From: Planctomycetia bacterium
GTDB lineage: Bacteria > Planctomycetota > Planctomycetia > Pirellulales > UBA1268
Reading direction: 5' to 3'
DNA: 64,000 nucleotides
Assembly: GCA_021414115.1 (NCBI GenBank)
Contig: JAIOPD010000097.1
Location: forward strand, 17,092-81,091
Part shown: piece after piece, positions 45,987-54,116 of the stretch
Position numbering within the stretch: the first letter of the stretch is position 1
Layout: the number at the start of each line of letters is the position of its first letter
Translations under genes and position numbers: made by a program
Notes under the pieces: generated by a model
Database searches by the model: none
Told to the model about the DNA's origin: nothing
The model's input: only the letters and a program-made list of their open reading frames with translations

Positions 45987-46940
45987 ATGCCCATGATCGA
46001 TCTTTCCACGCAGCGGATCGTCGTCACCGGCGGCGCCGGCTTCCTCGGCCGCGCGGTCACCCGCGTGCTCCTCGATCGCGGCGTCCCGCCGGATCGGATC
46101 ATGGTGCCGCGGCGGCGCGACTTCGATCTCACGGTCGAGGCCGACGTGGCCCGGCTCTACGAGACGGCGCGGCCCGACGTGGTCATCCACCTCGCGGCCG
46201 AGGTCGGCGGGATCGGCGCCAACATGGCTCACCCGGGCCGCTTCTTCTACGCCAACATGGCGATGGGACTGCACCTCGTCGAGCACGCCCGCCGTCACGG
46301 ATTGCGGAAGTTCGTGCACACCGGCACCGTCTGCGCCTACCCGAAGCATTGCCCGATCCCGTTCCGCGAGGAAAACATCTGGGACGGGTATCCCGAGGAG
46401 ACCAACGCTCCCTACGGCGTGGCCAAGAAGGCGATCTTCGTGATGCTCGACGGCTACCGTCGTGAGTACGGCCTCGAGAGCGCGGTGACGGTGCCGGTCA
46501 ATCTCTACGGCCCCGGCGACAACTTCGACCCTTCGTCGAGCCATGTCATTCCGGCTCTGATCCGCAAGTGCGAGGAGGCACGCCGCAGCAACGCGCCCGA
46601 AGTGGTCTGCTGGGGCACCGGCGCGGCGACGCGGGAGTTTCTCTACGTCGACGACGCGGCCGAAGGCGTCGTGCGGGCCGCGGAGGTCATGGACGAGCCG
46701 CTGCCGATCAATCTCGGAGGCGGTGTCGAGATCGCGATCCGGGATCTGGTGATGAAGATCGCCGCGGCCTGTGGTTACGAAGGCCGGATCGAGTGGGACA
46801 CGACGAAGCCCGACGGGCAGCCGCGCCGCGGCCTCGACATCTCGCGGGCGCGGCGGCTGCTGGGCTGGTCGCCCCGACAGGATTTCACTGCGGGCCTCGC
46901 GGCCACCGTCGCCTGGTGGCGCTCACAGACGAACGGGTAG
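45987..46940 (+). CDS. fcl: GDP-L-fucose synthase
   Basis: 317 residues. An extended SDR epimerase/reductase: VVTGGAGFLGRAVTRVLLDRG, HLAAEVGGIGANMAHPGRFFYANMAMGLHLVEHAR, HTGTVCAYPKHCPIPFREENIWDGYPEETNAPYGVAKKA (catalytic Tyr-x-x-x-Lys) and NLYGPGDNFDPSSSHVIPALIRK. It converts the Gmd product to GDP-L-fucose, a donor for exopolysaccharide. The frame is open a little earlier, but ATG 45987 or 45993 is preferred because 45966 is a TTG within the end of gmd. Confidence 0.94.
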   Translation: MPMIDLSTQRIVVTGGAGFLGRAVTRVLLDRGVPPDRIMVPRRRDFDLTVEADVARLYETARPDVVIHLAAEVGGIGANMAHPGRFFYANMAMGLHLVEHARRHGLRKFVHTGTVCAYPKHCPIPFREENIWDGYPEETNAPYGVAKKAIFVMLDGYRREYGLESAVTVPVNLYGPGDNFDPSSSHVIPALIRKCEEARRSNAPEVVCWGTGAATREFLYVDDAAEGVVRAAEVMDEPLPINLGGGVEIAIRDLVMKIAAACGYEGRIEWDTTKPDGQPRRGLDISRARRLLGWSPRQDFTAGLAATVAWWRSQTNG

Positions 46941-46954
46941 CCTACGGCTCGCGA

Positions 46955-47093
46955 GGGGGTGGCTGCCCATGCCCCGGGAGCCGGGCTCGGCGGCCAGCGC
47001 AGCCAGGATGGCGAAGCGCAGCCGGCGTGCAGAGAACGAAGGGCAGGATGCCCGCAGTGAACGTCCGGCGATGGGGCATGGGCAGCCACCCCC
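46955..47093 (+). repeat. Palindromic intergenic repeat, family B (copy 2)
   Basis: A 139-bp element 14 bases behind the fcl stop. Its ends are a perfect 21-bp inverted repeat (46955-46975 with 47073-47093). Inside are two small hairpins with GGA loops: GCCA GGA TGGC (47002-47012) and GGGCA GGA TGCCC (47041-47053). The stretches GAAGCGCAGC and TGAACGTCCGGC are shared with the copy at 52488-52620. It lies between convergent genes. Confidence 0.85.
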
Positions 47094-47123
47094 GGCTCCG
47101 CACCATCGGAACGACGCCCTCGG

Positions 47124-49529
47124 TCAGCTCTCGAGCGGCTCCAGGACACCGTGGCCGAGGACGAACTTTCGCGTGCCGGCCGGGCCGTCGAAGATCACCG
47201 TCCCCACCGCGCGCGGGCCGGTGCCGCTGATGCCGGTGAGCACTCCCTCGCCGTAGTCGGCGTGCCGCACCCGCTGGCCGGGATCGTACTGATGTTTGAT
47301 CCGCGGTCCGCCAGCCATCCGCAGGGCGAGATCCGTCGCCCGTTCGATCGCGGCATCGAGGCCGCGGCGGCGCGGCGGGGCCGCCGGCCGGGCCGCAGAC
47401 TCGTCCTGCGACTCGTCGAGGTCCATGGTGAGACCGTCACCGCGGGAGATGCTTCTCGTGGAGATGCTCCGGTCGGGCGGCGGCTCCTGCGAGAGATCGT
47501 CAAAATCGCCCGCCGCAGCACGGGCGGCATCTCCGAAGGGATCGAAGCCGTCATGGCCGCGCGGGGCTTCCGCTCCCACCACCTCCGTCTCCGACCCCTG
47601 CATCTCGGCGAGAAACAGGCTCGGCGCCGAGATCCGACGCGTGCCGCGATAGTCGCGCATTCTCGCGCAACTTGCATGCACCTCCTCGCGACCGCGGGTG
47701 ATCCCGACGAACACGAGGCGGCGTTCCTCCTCGAGCTGCTCGGGATTGCCGAGGCTCCGTTCGTGAGGCAGGATCCCATCCTCCATGGCGACGAGGTAGA
47801 CGACGGGAAACTCGAGGCCCTTGGCGGCGTGAAATGTCATCAGCGCCACGCGGTCGGCGCCGGAGTCCCAGACATCGGTGTCGGCCACGAGCGCCGTCGT
47901 CTCCAGAAACCCCCCCAGCGCGTCATTGGCCTCGATGCCGGACGTCGGATCGGGAGTGAAGGTGTCGTCGAACTGCCGCGCCGCGGTGACCAGTTCCTCC
48001 ACGTTGGCCAGTCGATCCTGCCCTTCGTCGTCGTCCTCCTGATCATCGGCGAGCATCGCTCGATAGCCGGTGCGGTCGAGCACGGCCTCCAGCAGCGCCG
48101 CCACCGAGGGCTCCCGGCCGGCCGTGGCCGCAAGCTCCTCGTGCAGCCTGGCGAACACGGCCAGCGCCGTGGCTGATCGCTTGGGCATCCCGGGGATCAC
48201 GACGGCCTTCGTGGCGGCCTCCAGCCGCGTGGCCGCATGGTCCTCGGCCCACGCGGCCAGACGGTCGAGGGACTGGCGGCCAATGCCCCGCGGCGGCACG
48301 TTGACCACGCGGAGCATCGCCTCGTCGTCACGCGGATTTCGCAGCAGCCGTAGCCACGCGACCACGTCACGAATCTCTCGCCGTTTGAAAAACTCCAGAC
48401 CGCGGACGAGCTGGTAGGCGATGCCACGGGTTCGCAGCGCGAGTTCGAATGACCGCGACAGGGCGTTGGCACGAAACAGGATCGCGAAGTCGCGGGGGGA
48501 GCGCCGGCCGGCTGCCGAGGCCTGCTGGATCTCCGTGGCGATCCGCTCGGCCTCCTCGACCCCTGAGCCGTCGAGCACGATCCGCACCGGCGCACCCGGA
48601 GCTGCCGTCGTCACCAACCGCTTCGGCTTGCGCCGTGAATTGTGGGCGATGAGGCGGTCGGCCGTGCCGAGGATGTTGGCCGTGCTGCGGTAGTTGTCCT
48701 CGAGCTTCACGACCGTCGCGGCCGGATAGTCCCGCTCGAACTCCAGGATGTTGCGGATGCTGGCGCCCCGCCAGCCGTAAATCGCCTGATCGGGATCGCC
48801 GGTGACGGCGAGATTCGGATGGTCAATCGAGAGCCCGCGGAGGATGCAGTATTGGACGGCGTTGGTGTCTTGGTATTCGTCGACAAGGATGAAGCGGTGA
48901 CGGGCGTCGAGTTGGCGGCGGAGTTCGGGGTCTTCGGCCAGGAGAGTGGCGACGTGCACGAGGAGGTCGTCGAAGTCGACCGAGTTGGCCCGCAGCAGCA
49001 ACTGTTGGTAGGTCGGCCAGACTCGCAGTGCAACGTCGTCGACCGGCTTGCCCCAGCGCGGTTGGAATGTCGCAGGCGTGAGCAGGTCGTTCTTCGCCCG
49101 GGAAATCACTCCCGCGATCCGGTCAATCGGCGTGTGCGTCGCGGTGAGCCCGAGCGACTTCACGGCCCGCTTGAGGACGGCCGCCGCATCGTCGGGATCG
49201 AGGATCGAGTAATCGCTCGTCAGCCCCACCTGCCGCGCGTGGCGGCGGAGGAGCCGGGCCCCGAAGCGGTGAAAGGTGCCCATCTCCACGGGCTGTGGCC
49301 CCACCAACTCGGTGACCCGCCGCCGCATCTCGTCGGCTGCCTTGTTGGTGAACGTGAGGGCGACGATCCGTTCGGGGGGAACCCCTGCGGAGATCAGGTT
49401 GGCGATCCGATGCGTCACCACCCGAGTCTTGCCGCTTCCAGGCCCCGCCAGCACGAGGAGCGGTCCCTCGACGTGGGACGCGGCCTGGCCCTGGGACTCG
49501 TTCAGGGATGCGACATTCGAGGAAAGCAC
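47124..49529 (-). CDS. pcrA: UvrD/PcrA-type DNA helicase
   Basis: 801 residues, normal for the family. Motif I GPLLVLAGPGSGKTRVVTHRIANLI, motif Ia ALTFTNKAADEMRRRV, motif II VDEYQDTN, GDPDQAIYGWRGA (motif III), the LEDNYRST motif and MTFHAAKGLEFPVVYLVAMEDGILPHERSL (motif V region) are all present. The C-terminal tail has GQRVRHADYGEGVLTGISG, the PcrA-type Tudor-like domain that contacts RNA polymerase. It is a superfamily 1 3'-5' helicase for repair and for removal of stalled complexes. Its 3' end converges on family B repeat copy 2. Confidence 0.93.
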   Translation of the reverse strand: MLSSNVASLNESQGQAASHVEGPLLVLAGPGSGKTRVVTHRIANLISAGVPPERIVALTFTNKAADEMRRRVTELVGPQPVEMGTFHRFGARLLRRHARQVGLTSDYSILDPDDAAAVLKRAVKSLGLTATHTPIDRIAGVISRAKNDLLTPATFQPRWGKPVDDVALRVWPTYQQLLLRANSVDFDDLLVHVATLLAEDPELRRQLDARHRFILVDEYQDTNAVQYCILRGLSIDHPNLAVTGDPDQAIYGWRGASIRNILEFERDYPAATVVKLEDNYRSTANILGTADRLIAHNSRRKPKRLVTTAAPGAPVRIVLDGSGVEEAERIATEIQQASAAGRRSPRDFAILFRANALSRSFELALRTRGIAYQLVRGLEFFKRREIRDVVAWLRLLRNPRDDEAMLRVVNVPPRGIGRQSLDRLAAWAEDHAATRLEAATKAVVIPGMPKRSATALAVFARLHEELAATAGREPSVAALLEAVLDRTGYRAMLADDQEDDDEGQDRLANVEELVTAARQFDDTFTPDPTSGIEANDALGGFLETTALVADTDVWDSGADRVALMTFHAAKGLEFPVVYLVAMEDGILPHERSLGNPEQLEEERRLVFVGITRGREEVHASCARMRDYRGTRRISAPSLFLAEMQGSETEVVGAEAPRGHDGFDPFGDAARAAAGDFDDLSQEPPPDRSISTRSISRGDGLTMDLDESQDESAARPAAPPRRRGLDAAIERATDLALRMAGGPRIKHQYDPGQRVRHADYGEGVLTGISGTGPRAVGTVIFDGPAGTRKFVLGHGVLEPLES

Positions 49530-49701
49530 GTTTCAGAGGTCCATGGGCGTAAATCGGGCAGGCTGCGGAGGTGACGTGGACCGTCTGGCCACGCACACGT
49601 AGTCGATTTCGAACGACTTCGATTATATTGAGGTCCGGCTGCCTCCGGGTGCTCGTTGCCCCACGGCCGATCATGATCTCGATTTGCACGGGAGGGACCC
49701 C

Positions 49702-50004
49702 ATGCCGAGAGTTCCATACAAGAACCTCATGCAGTCCGACGAAATGGCTGAAAAGCTCGAAATGAGCACGGCCGAAATCGGACTTTCAGTACGCACGACC
49801 AACTGCCTGGAAGAGCGGGGCATCTTCACGGTGCATGACCTGCTCAACTGCACCCGGTCCGACTTGCTTTCAATCTCCAACTTCGGCGAAAAAACGCTGG
49901 AAGAGGTCTACAAGGCATTGGAGAAAATCGGTTTTTTCCGGTCCGCGAGCGGTGCCGGCGAATCTGCCGAGCGACAGCCGGAGCCAATGAGCCAGGCCTT
50001 CTAG
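49702..50004 (+). CDS. Free-standing RNA polymerase alpha C-terminal-domain-like protein
   Basis: 100 residues. The centre (EIGLSVRTTNCLEERGIFTVHDLLNCTRSDLLSISNFGEKTLEEVYKALEKIGF) is the helix-hairpin-helix domain of the RNA polymerase alpha subunit C-terminus, without the assembly domain. It might bind UP-element DNA or a regulator and modulate transcription; such single-domain proteins are known in Planctomycetota but their role is not settled. GGGAGGG five bases ahead supports ATG 49702. A TATATT (49624-49629) upstream could be a -10 box; no good -35 is seen. Confidence 0.85.
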   Translation: MPRVPYKNLMQSDEMAEKLEMSTAEIGLSVRTTNCLEERGIFTVHDLLNCTRSDLLSISNFGEKTLEEVYKALEKIGFFRSASGAGESAERQPEPMSQAF

Positions 50005-50079
50005 GAATCCGTAGAAAGTGGCCGACCGACATTCGGGCCCTTGGCCGCTGAACCCGGCCCACTGGCGGCGAGGAGGTCG

Positions 50080-51429
50080 ATGGTGAGGCTGCCGCGATTC
50101 TTCGGCAAGAAACGAGGCCATCGGAGAACCGGGTCGCCGGCTTGGGCCTCGCTCGGAGACGGCGCCTTTCACGCGGTGCTCCTGGCCGCCGGACTCGTCT
50201 TCGGCGGTTTGCTGCTCTCTGGCGTGGCGGTGCCGGAGTGGCGGATGAACCACGATTTTCTGCCGGCGACCTGCACGATCCTCGGCAAGGGACTGGTGCG
50301 GCGTACGGCCATGGAACCGGCCGGAACATCGCCATCGACATGGCAGCCCTGCCTGCGTGTCAGTTACACCGCCGACGGCCGGCCTCTCGAGGCGTGGAGT
50401 CGACCGTCTCGATCGACCCTGACCAGCGACCGCGACGTAGCCCTCGACAAACTGTCGGCGTGGCGCATCGGAGACACCATTCCGGGATGGTACGACCCTG
50501 CGGATCCCGGCACCATCGTGATCGAGCGTGGCTACAACTGGTGGATGTGGCTGCTGGCCCTGCTGCTGCCCGGAGCGCTCGTGGCCTTTGGTGGCTCGGG
50601 GCTCGCACGCACGATGCGGCGTTGGGGCAGATCGGAAGAGCGGTGTGCGGTGCCCTCGCGGCTTACGGACATCCTCGATCCGCTCGCCGCCGTCCCGCGT
50701 CAGGCTCCGGACCATCCGGGCGTGCCGTCGTGCGACGACATGATGAACTCTCCCGGCACTTTTCTCGCCTACCGTCTCCCGATCGAAAGTCCCGAGAGCT
50801 GGGCGCTCTTGGGCTTCGGCCTGTTTGCACTGCTCTGGAACGGCGTACTGGCGGTGCTGGCCGTCGGCGCCGGCCTCGATCTGCTGGGCGGCAGGACGGA
50901 TTGGCTGTTGCTGACGCTGCTCGTTCCGTTTGCAGTCGTCGGCATCGCCGGCATCGCGGTGTTTGCCCGCGGGCTCCTGCTGGCCACCGCAGTCGGTCCC
51001 ACGCAACTCGAGATCTCAGCACAGCCGCTGAGGCCCGGTGGCACCTACGAAGTGCTGCTGGCCCAGGGCGGCTCAGGAACGCTCGCCTCGCTGGAGATGA
51101 CGCTCGAACTCGAGGAGCAGGCGACGTTTCGGCAGGGCACCGACACCCGTACGGAGCGGCTCACGGTCTGGCGGCAGCCGATCCACGCCTGGCACGATCT
51201 GTCGCTGGCTCCCGGCACCCGCTTCGAAGGACGGGCGACGGTGACGATTCCGGAGGCGGCCATGCACTCCTTCGCCTCCGAACACAATGCCGCGAGGTGG
51301 AGCATCGCCGTCCGTGGCACATCCGTCCGCTGGCCGCCGTTCACCAGAACCTTTCCGCTCGTGGTGTTTCCCGCGGAGAGCCGCGGTAAGGCTGCGATGC
51401 CTGCTCGGTCACGGGGGGCCGCCTCATGA
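50080..51429 (+). CDS. DUF3592 membrane protein with arrestin-like C-terminal part
   Basis: 449 residues. A first hydrophobic helix (AVLLAAGLVFGGLLLSGVAV) is followed by a DUF3592-type domain (ATCTILGKGLVRRT, YTADGRPLEAWSR, GDTIPGWYDPADPGTIVIERGYNWWMWLLALLLPG). Two more helices follow at about 255-310. The C-terminal 120 residues (LEISAQPLRPGGTYEVLL, LTVWRQPIHAWHDLSLAPGTRFEGRATVTIPEAAMHSFASEHNAARWSIAVRGTSVRWPPFTRTFPLVVFP) read like an arrestin-like beta sandwich. GAGGAGG with 4-5-base spacing supports ATG 50080. Overlaps the next gene by 4 bases. Function unknown. Confidence 0.75.
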   Translation: MVRLPRFFGKKRGHRRTGSPAWASLGDGAFHAVLLAAGLVFGGLLLSGVAVPEWRMNHDFLPATCTILGKGLVRRTAMEPAGTSPSTWQPCLRVSYTADGRPLEAWSRPSRSTLTSDRDVALDKLSAWRIGDTIPGWYDPADPGTIVIERGYNWWMWLLALLLPGALVAFGGSGLARTMRRWGRSEERCAVPSRLTDILDPLAAVPRQAPDHPGVPSCDDMMNSPGTFLAYRLPIESPESWALLGFGLFALLWNGVLAVLAVGAGLDLLGGRTDWLLLTLLVPFAVVGIAGIAVFARGLLLATAVGPTQLEISAQPLRPGGTYEVLLAQGGSGTLASLEMTLELEEQATFRQGTDTRTERLTVWRQPIHAWHDLSLAPGTRFEGRATVTIPEAAMHSFASEHNAARWSIAVRGTSVRWPPFTRTFPLVVFPAESRGKAAMPARSRGAAS

Positions 51430-51857
51430 CCGCCGTGGCCGACATGCCCCGCCCGTCGCCCCGGGTATTCGTGCAGTTCTGCCGACCGGATCGCCGCTAT
51501 GATCCGCTCGATGCCATCGACATCCGCTACGAGGCCGAAGGGCTCGCAGATGACCCGCCCCGCGCGGTCGAACACTCGGTGCTCTGGTACACGGAAGGCA
51601 AGGGCGAAGAGGACTTGGGTGTGCTCTTCTTCGAGCGAATCGTCGACCAAGCGAGGCTCCCGCCGGAGACGACAGCGGAGGGCTTCGCCACGCGGCTTCC
51701 GCCGAGTCCGCTTTCCTACGAGGGTGTGATCGTCAAGATTCGCTGGTGCGTGCGCGTGCGGTTCTTCTTCACGGGTGGCCGCGACTATGTCTCCGAGCAC
51801 GAGTTTACGGTAGGGCATGTTCCGCCGGCCCGCATGCCGCGAGTGGAGGTGTCATGA
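51426..51857 (+). CDS. Unknown protein, probably arrestin-like fold
   Basis: 143 residues. The strand pattern (VEHSVLWYTEGKGEEDLGVLFFERI, FATRLPPSPLSYEGVIVKIRWCVRVRFFFTGGRDYVSEHEFTVG) resembles the N-terminal half of bacterial arrestin-like proteins (the phrase LSYEG-x-x-VKIRW-x-VRVR). It may pair with the arrestin-like end of the preceding membrane protein. Start and stop both overlap neighbours (ATGA), so the three genes form one translationally coupled operon. The fold assignment is my inference. Confidence 0.65.
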   Translation: MTAVADMPRPSPRVFVQFCRPDRRYDPLDAIDIRYEAEGLADDPPRAVEHSVLWYTEGKGEEDLGVLFFERIVDQARLPPETTAEGFATRLPPSPLSYEGVIVKIRWCVRVRFFFTGGRDYVSEHEFTVGHVPPARMPRVEVS

Positions 51858-52468
51858 CGGTCGATGCCCCATCAGCGAGCCTCCGGCTGCCGTCGAATCC
51901 ATTTTCCACCAGGTTCACCAGGCCCGGCTCGATCCCGCCGCTCGATGCGTCCGGAGAACTGGTCGATGTCACCGCCTTGGCCGACCGGATTCCGGCACCG
52001 GGCGGATGCGGCGCGATCTCCGCGCCGCATGGGCATGGCAAAACGTCGCTGCTCCTCGCGATCCTGGAAAGGGTAGCGGCCCGGGGAAAGCCCACGGCAC
52101 TCGTGCGGGTTGGGTCGCCCCGCGATGCGTGGCGAGTGCTGGCTGTAGTGGCACGGACCGCACCGCACACAGTCGTCGGGATCGACGGCTGGGACCGGAT
52201 GTGGTTCGCCGTCATGCCAGCGGTGCGACTGGTGGCCATTTGCCGGGGAGCATCCCTTCTGGTGACGACGCACCGGCCCGGCCGGCTGCCCGTTCTTGCC
52301 CGCTGCGAAACGAGCCGTGATCTTCTGTCCGCGATCGTCGACCGGCTACCGGACCACGGCGGTCTCATCGACGCGACGGACATCGACGACGCTTTCTCCC
52401 GGCACGGAGGAAACGTCCGAGAGGCGCTCTACGACCTCTACGACCGTTTCGAGCGACGCATGCGCTGA
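51854..52468 (+). CDS. P-loop NTPase-like protein
   Basis: 204 residues. Walker A is GAISAPHGHGKTSLLLAILERV (about residues 52-73) and a possible Walker B is TVVGIDGWDRM. VAICRGASLLVTTHRPGRLPVL looks like the sensor region of small AAA/STAND-type ATPases such as ExeA. The C-terminus is helical (VREALYDLYDRFERRM). No known family assigned. It is the last gene of the coupled three-gene operon and is followed by a family B repeat, 20 bases after the stop. Confidence 0.65.
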   Translation: MTVDAPSASLRLPSNPFSTRFTRPGSIPPLDASGELVDVTALADRIPAPGGCGAISAPHGHGKTSLLLAILERVAARGKPTALVRVGSPRDAWRVLAVVARTAPHTVVGIDGWDRMWFAVMPAVRLVAICRGASLLVTTHRPGRLPVLARCETSRDLLSAIVDRLPDHGGLIDATDIDDAFSRHGGNVREALYDLYDRFERRMR

Positions 52469-52857
52469 ACGCCGTGACGGCCCGCGAGGGGCTGCCCGTG
52501 CCCCGAGAGCCGGGCTATGGGAGCAAGCGAAGGCAGGATGCCGAAGCGCAGCGGACATGCAGAGAGCCGAGGCCTGGAGGGCCGAGGTGAACGTCCGGCC
52601 CTCGGGGCACGGGCAGCCCCGAACCACCACTCGGGAACTCGGGCCCCGGCAGGCGTTTTATCCAAGTCGGATGCGTTCGAGGGGGCCGGATATGCCGACG
52701 GCACCTGCCGTGCGGGTCGTGCGGGGTGACCACCGCAAATTCATGAATCGTTCACCGCTTTTTTTCCCCAGCCTCATCCACGCGCAACCTACGCTTGGGA
52801 GTCGCCGCAAAAAACCGTGGATTTTCCCGGCGCAGGCGGCAAGCGGAGGAATGTGTG
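52469..52857. other. 389-bp intergenic region
   Basis: It holds the family B palindromic repeat copy 1 (52488-52620) and, further right, about 230 bases with no gene that I can support. GGAGGAA at 52845-52851 is the ribosome site of the following gene. Confidence 0.6.
52488..52620 (+). repeat. Palindromic intergenic repeat, family B (copy 1)
   Basis: A 133-bp element. The ends form a perfect 20-bp inverted repeat (52488-52507 with 52601-52620). Inside are two small hairpins: GGCA GGA TGCC (52532-52542) and GGCCT GGA GGGCC (52571-52583, with one T-G pair). GAAGCGCAGC and TGAACGTCCGGC are shared with copy 2. Confidence 0.85.
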
Positions 52858-54009
52858 ATGACGATGCGTCGTGTTCCCGGGATCGTGCTGCTGGCCGTCG
52901 GCTTCCACCTCGGAAGCGGCCTTCAGGCTCGCGCTCAGTGCTGCTTCAACGACCTCTTCGCCGGCTGCGGCGCCTGCTTTCGCAAGGCCCCGGTCTATGC
53001 CGTTGCTCCCGTTGCGGCTCCGGTCATGGCCCCCATCGCCGCCCCTCCTCCGCCGGTGATGGTTCCCGTGCAGCAGACCAGCTACGTGCCGGAGACGACT
53101 TACCGCACGCAGTACCAAAACGTGCCGGTCACGACCTACAAGCCATCGTGTGAAATCGATCCCTGCACCGGCTGCCCGCGGGACTGCATGCAGCCGGTCA
53201 CCCAATATGTCCAGCAGGCTGTCAACGTGCCGGTCACTCAGTATCGCGCGGTGACGACCACGAAATACGTGCAGATGCAGCCGGGAGCCGGAGCCTACCC
53301 CGCGGCCCAGCCAGCCTTCGCAGCGCCCGCAACCGCACCGATGATGTCTCCTCCTCCTGCGGCCAGCCCGTTCGCGGCACCTGTTCAGACAACGCCCCAG
53401 GCGTGGGGCGCCGCCGGCGCCGACATTCCCCAGCAACTCGTGCCGGGCGGGAGTCCGCCGGCGCTACCCCCGGCCGGAGTGCCACAGCAGACCTACCAGC
53501 AGCCGATCAGCCCCCAGAGTGGGACCTACGTCCCGGCAGCTCCCCAGACCATGGTCCAGCCCCAGCCGACCCAGCCTCCGACGTTCGCGCCGACGCCCTC
53601 GATGGCTCCGACGCCCTCGCTCAAGCCGATCCCCGAAATGCCGCGAAACGGCACCGGCCCGGCTCCGTCACCCGCGGCCGGTGCTCAGACTGCCGCCCCC
53701 GCCCTCGCGCCGCTGGGCGGCACCAACGGCTACCAACAGCCCAGCGGCACGAGCGGATTTCCGTCGCCGAGCGGCATGAACGGCCTGTCAACGCCCAGTG
53801 GTACGAACGGCCAACAGACGCCCGCGCCGGCCGAACGTGGCATGCCCGTCCTGCCTGGCGAAGGTCCCAAGGCCTCCACGAACGCGTTTCCGCGGCTTCT
53901 CGAACCGACCAGCCACACGACATCGTGGCAGGCGTCACCGGTCGGATTTCCGGAAGTTCGCCGTCCGGGCTATCCCACCGCCTCCCTGCCCTCGCGACTG
54001 CAGCAGTAG
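52858..54009 (+). CDS. Secreted Pro/Ala/Gln-rich protein
   Basis: 383 residues. A signal peptide (RRVPGIVLLAVGFHLGSGLQARAQ) is followed by a Cys-rich stretch (CCFNDLFAGCGACF) and later CEIDPCTGCPRDC. Between and after these are Tyr/Val/Thr repeats (YVPETTYRTQYQNVPVTTYKP, VNVPVTQYRAVTTTKYVQ), well known in planctomycete secreted proteins. The rest is low-complexity Pro/Ala/Gln with a small repeat (PSGTSGFPSPSGMNGLSTPSGTNGQ). GGAGGAA six bases upstream supports ATG 52858 or 52864. Probably a cell-wall or surface structural protein; no enzymatic role visible. Confidence 0.75.
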   Translation: MTMRRVPGIVLLAVGFHLGSGLQARAQCCFNDLFAGCGACFRKAPVYAVAPVAAPVMAPIAAPPPPVMVPVQQTSYVPETTYRTQYQNVPVTTYKPSCEIDPCTGCPRDCMQPVTQYVQQAVNVPVTQYRAVTTTKYVQMQPGAGAYPAAQPAFAAPATAPMMSPPPAASPFAAPVQTTPQAWGAAGADIPQQLVPGGSPPALPPAGVPQQTYQQPISPQSGTYVPAAPQTMVQPQPTQPPTFAPTPSMAPTPSLKPIPEMPRNGTGPAPSPAAGAQTAAPALAPLGGTNGYQQPSGTSGFPSPSGMNGLSTPSGTNGQQTPAPAERGMPVLPGEGPKASTNAFPRLLEPTSHTTSWQASPVGFPEVRRPGYPTASLPSRLQQ

Positions 54010-54116
54010 CAGCGGATTGGTCGCTCTGGCCGGCCGCTTGCCAGCGTGGATGATTCTCCCGACACTTCGGACTCCGAGGCGGCGAACCCGTCCCGAGCCG
54101 CAGTGCCGAGGATCAC

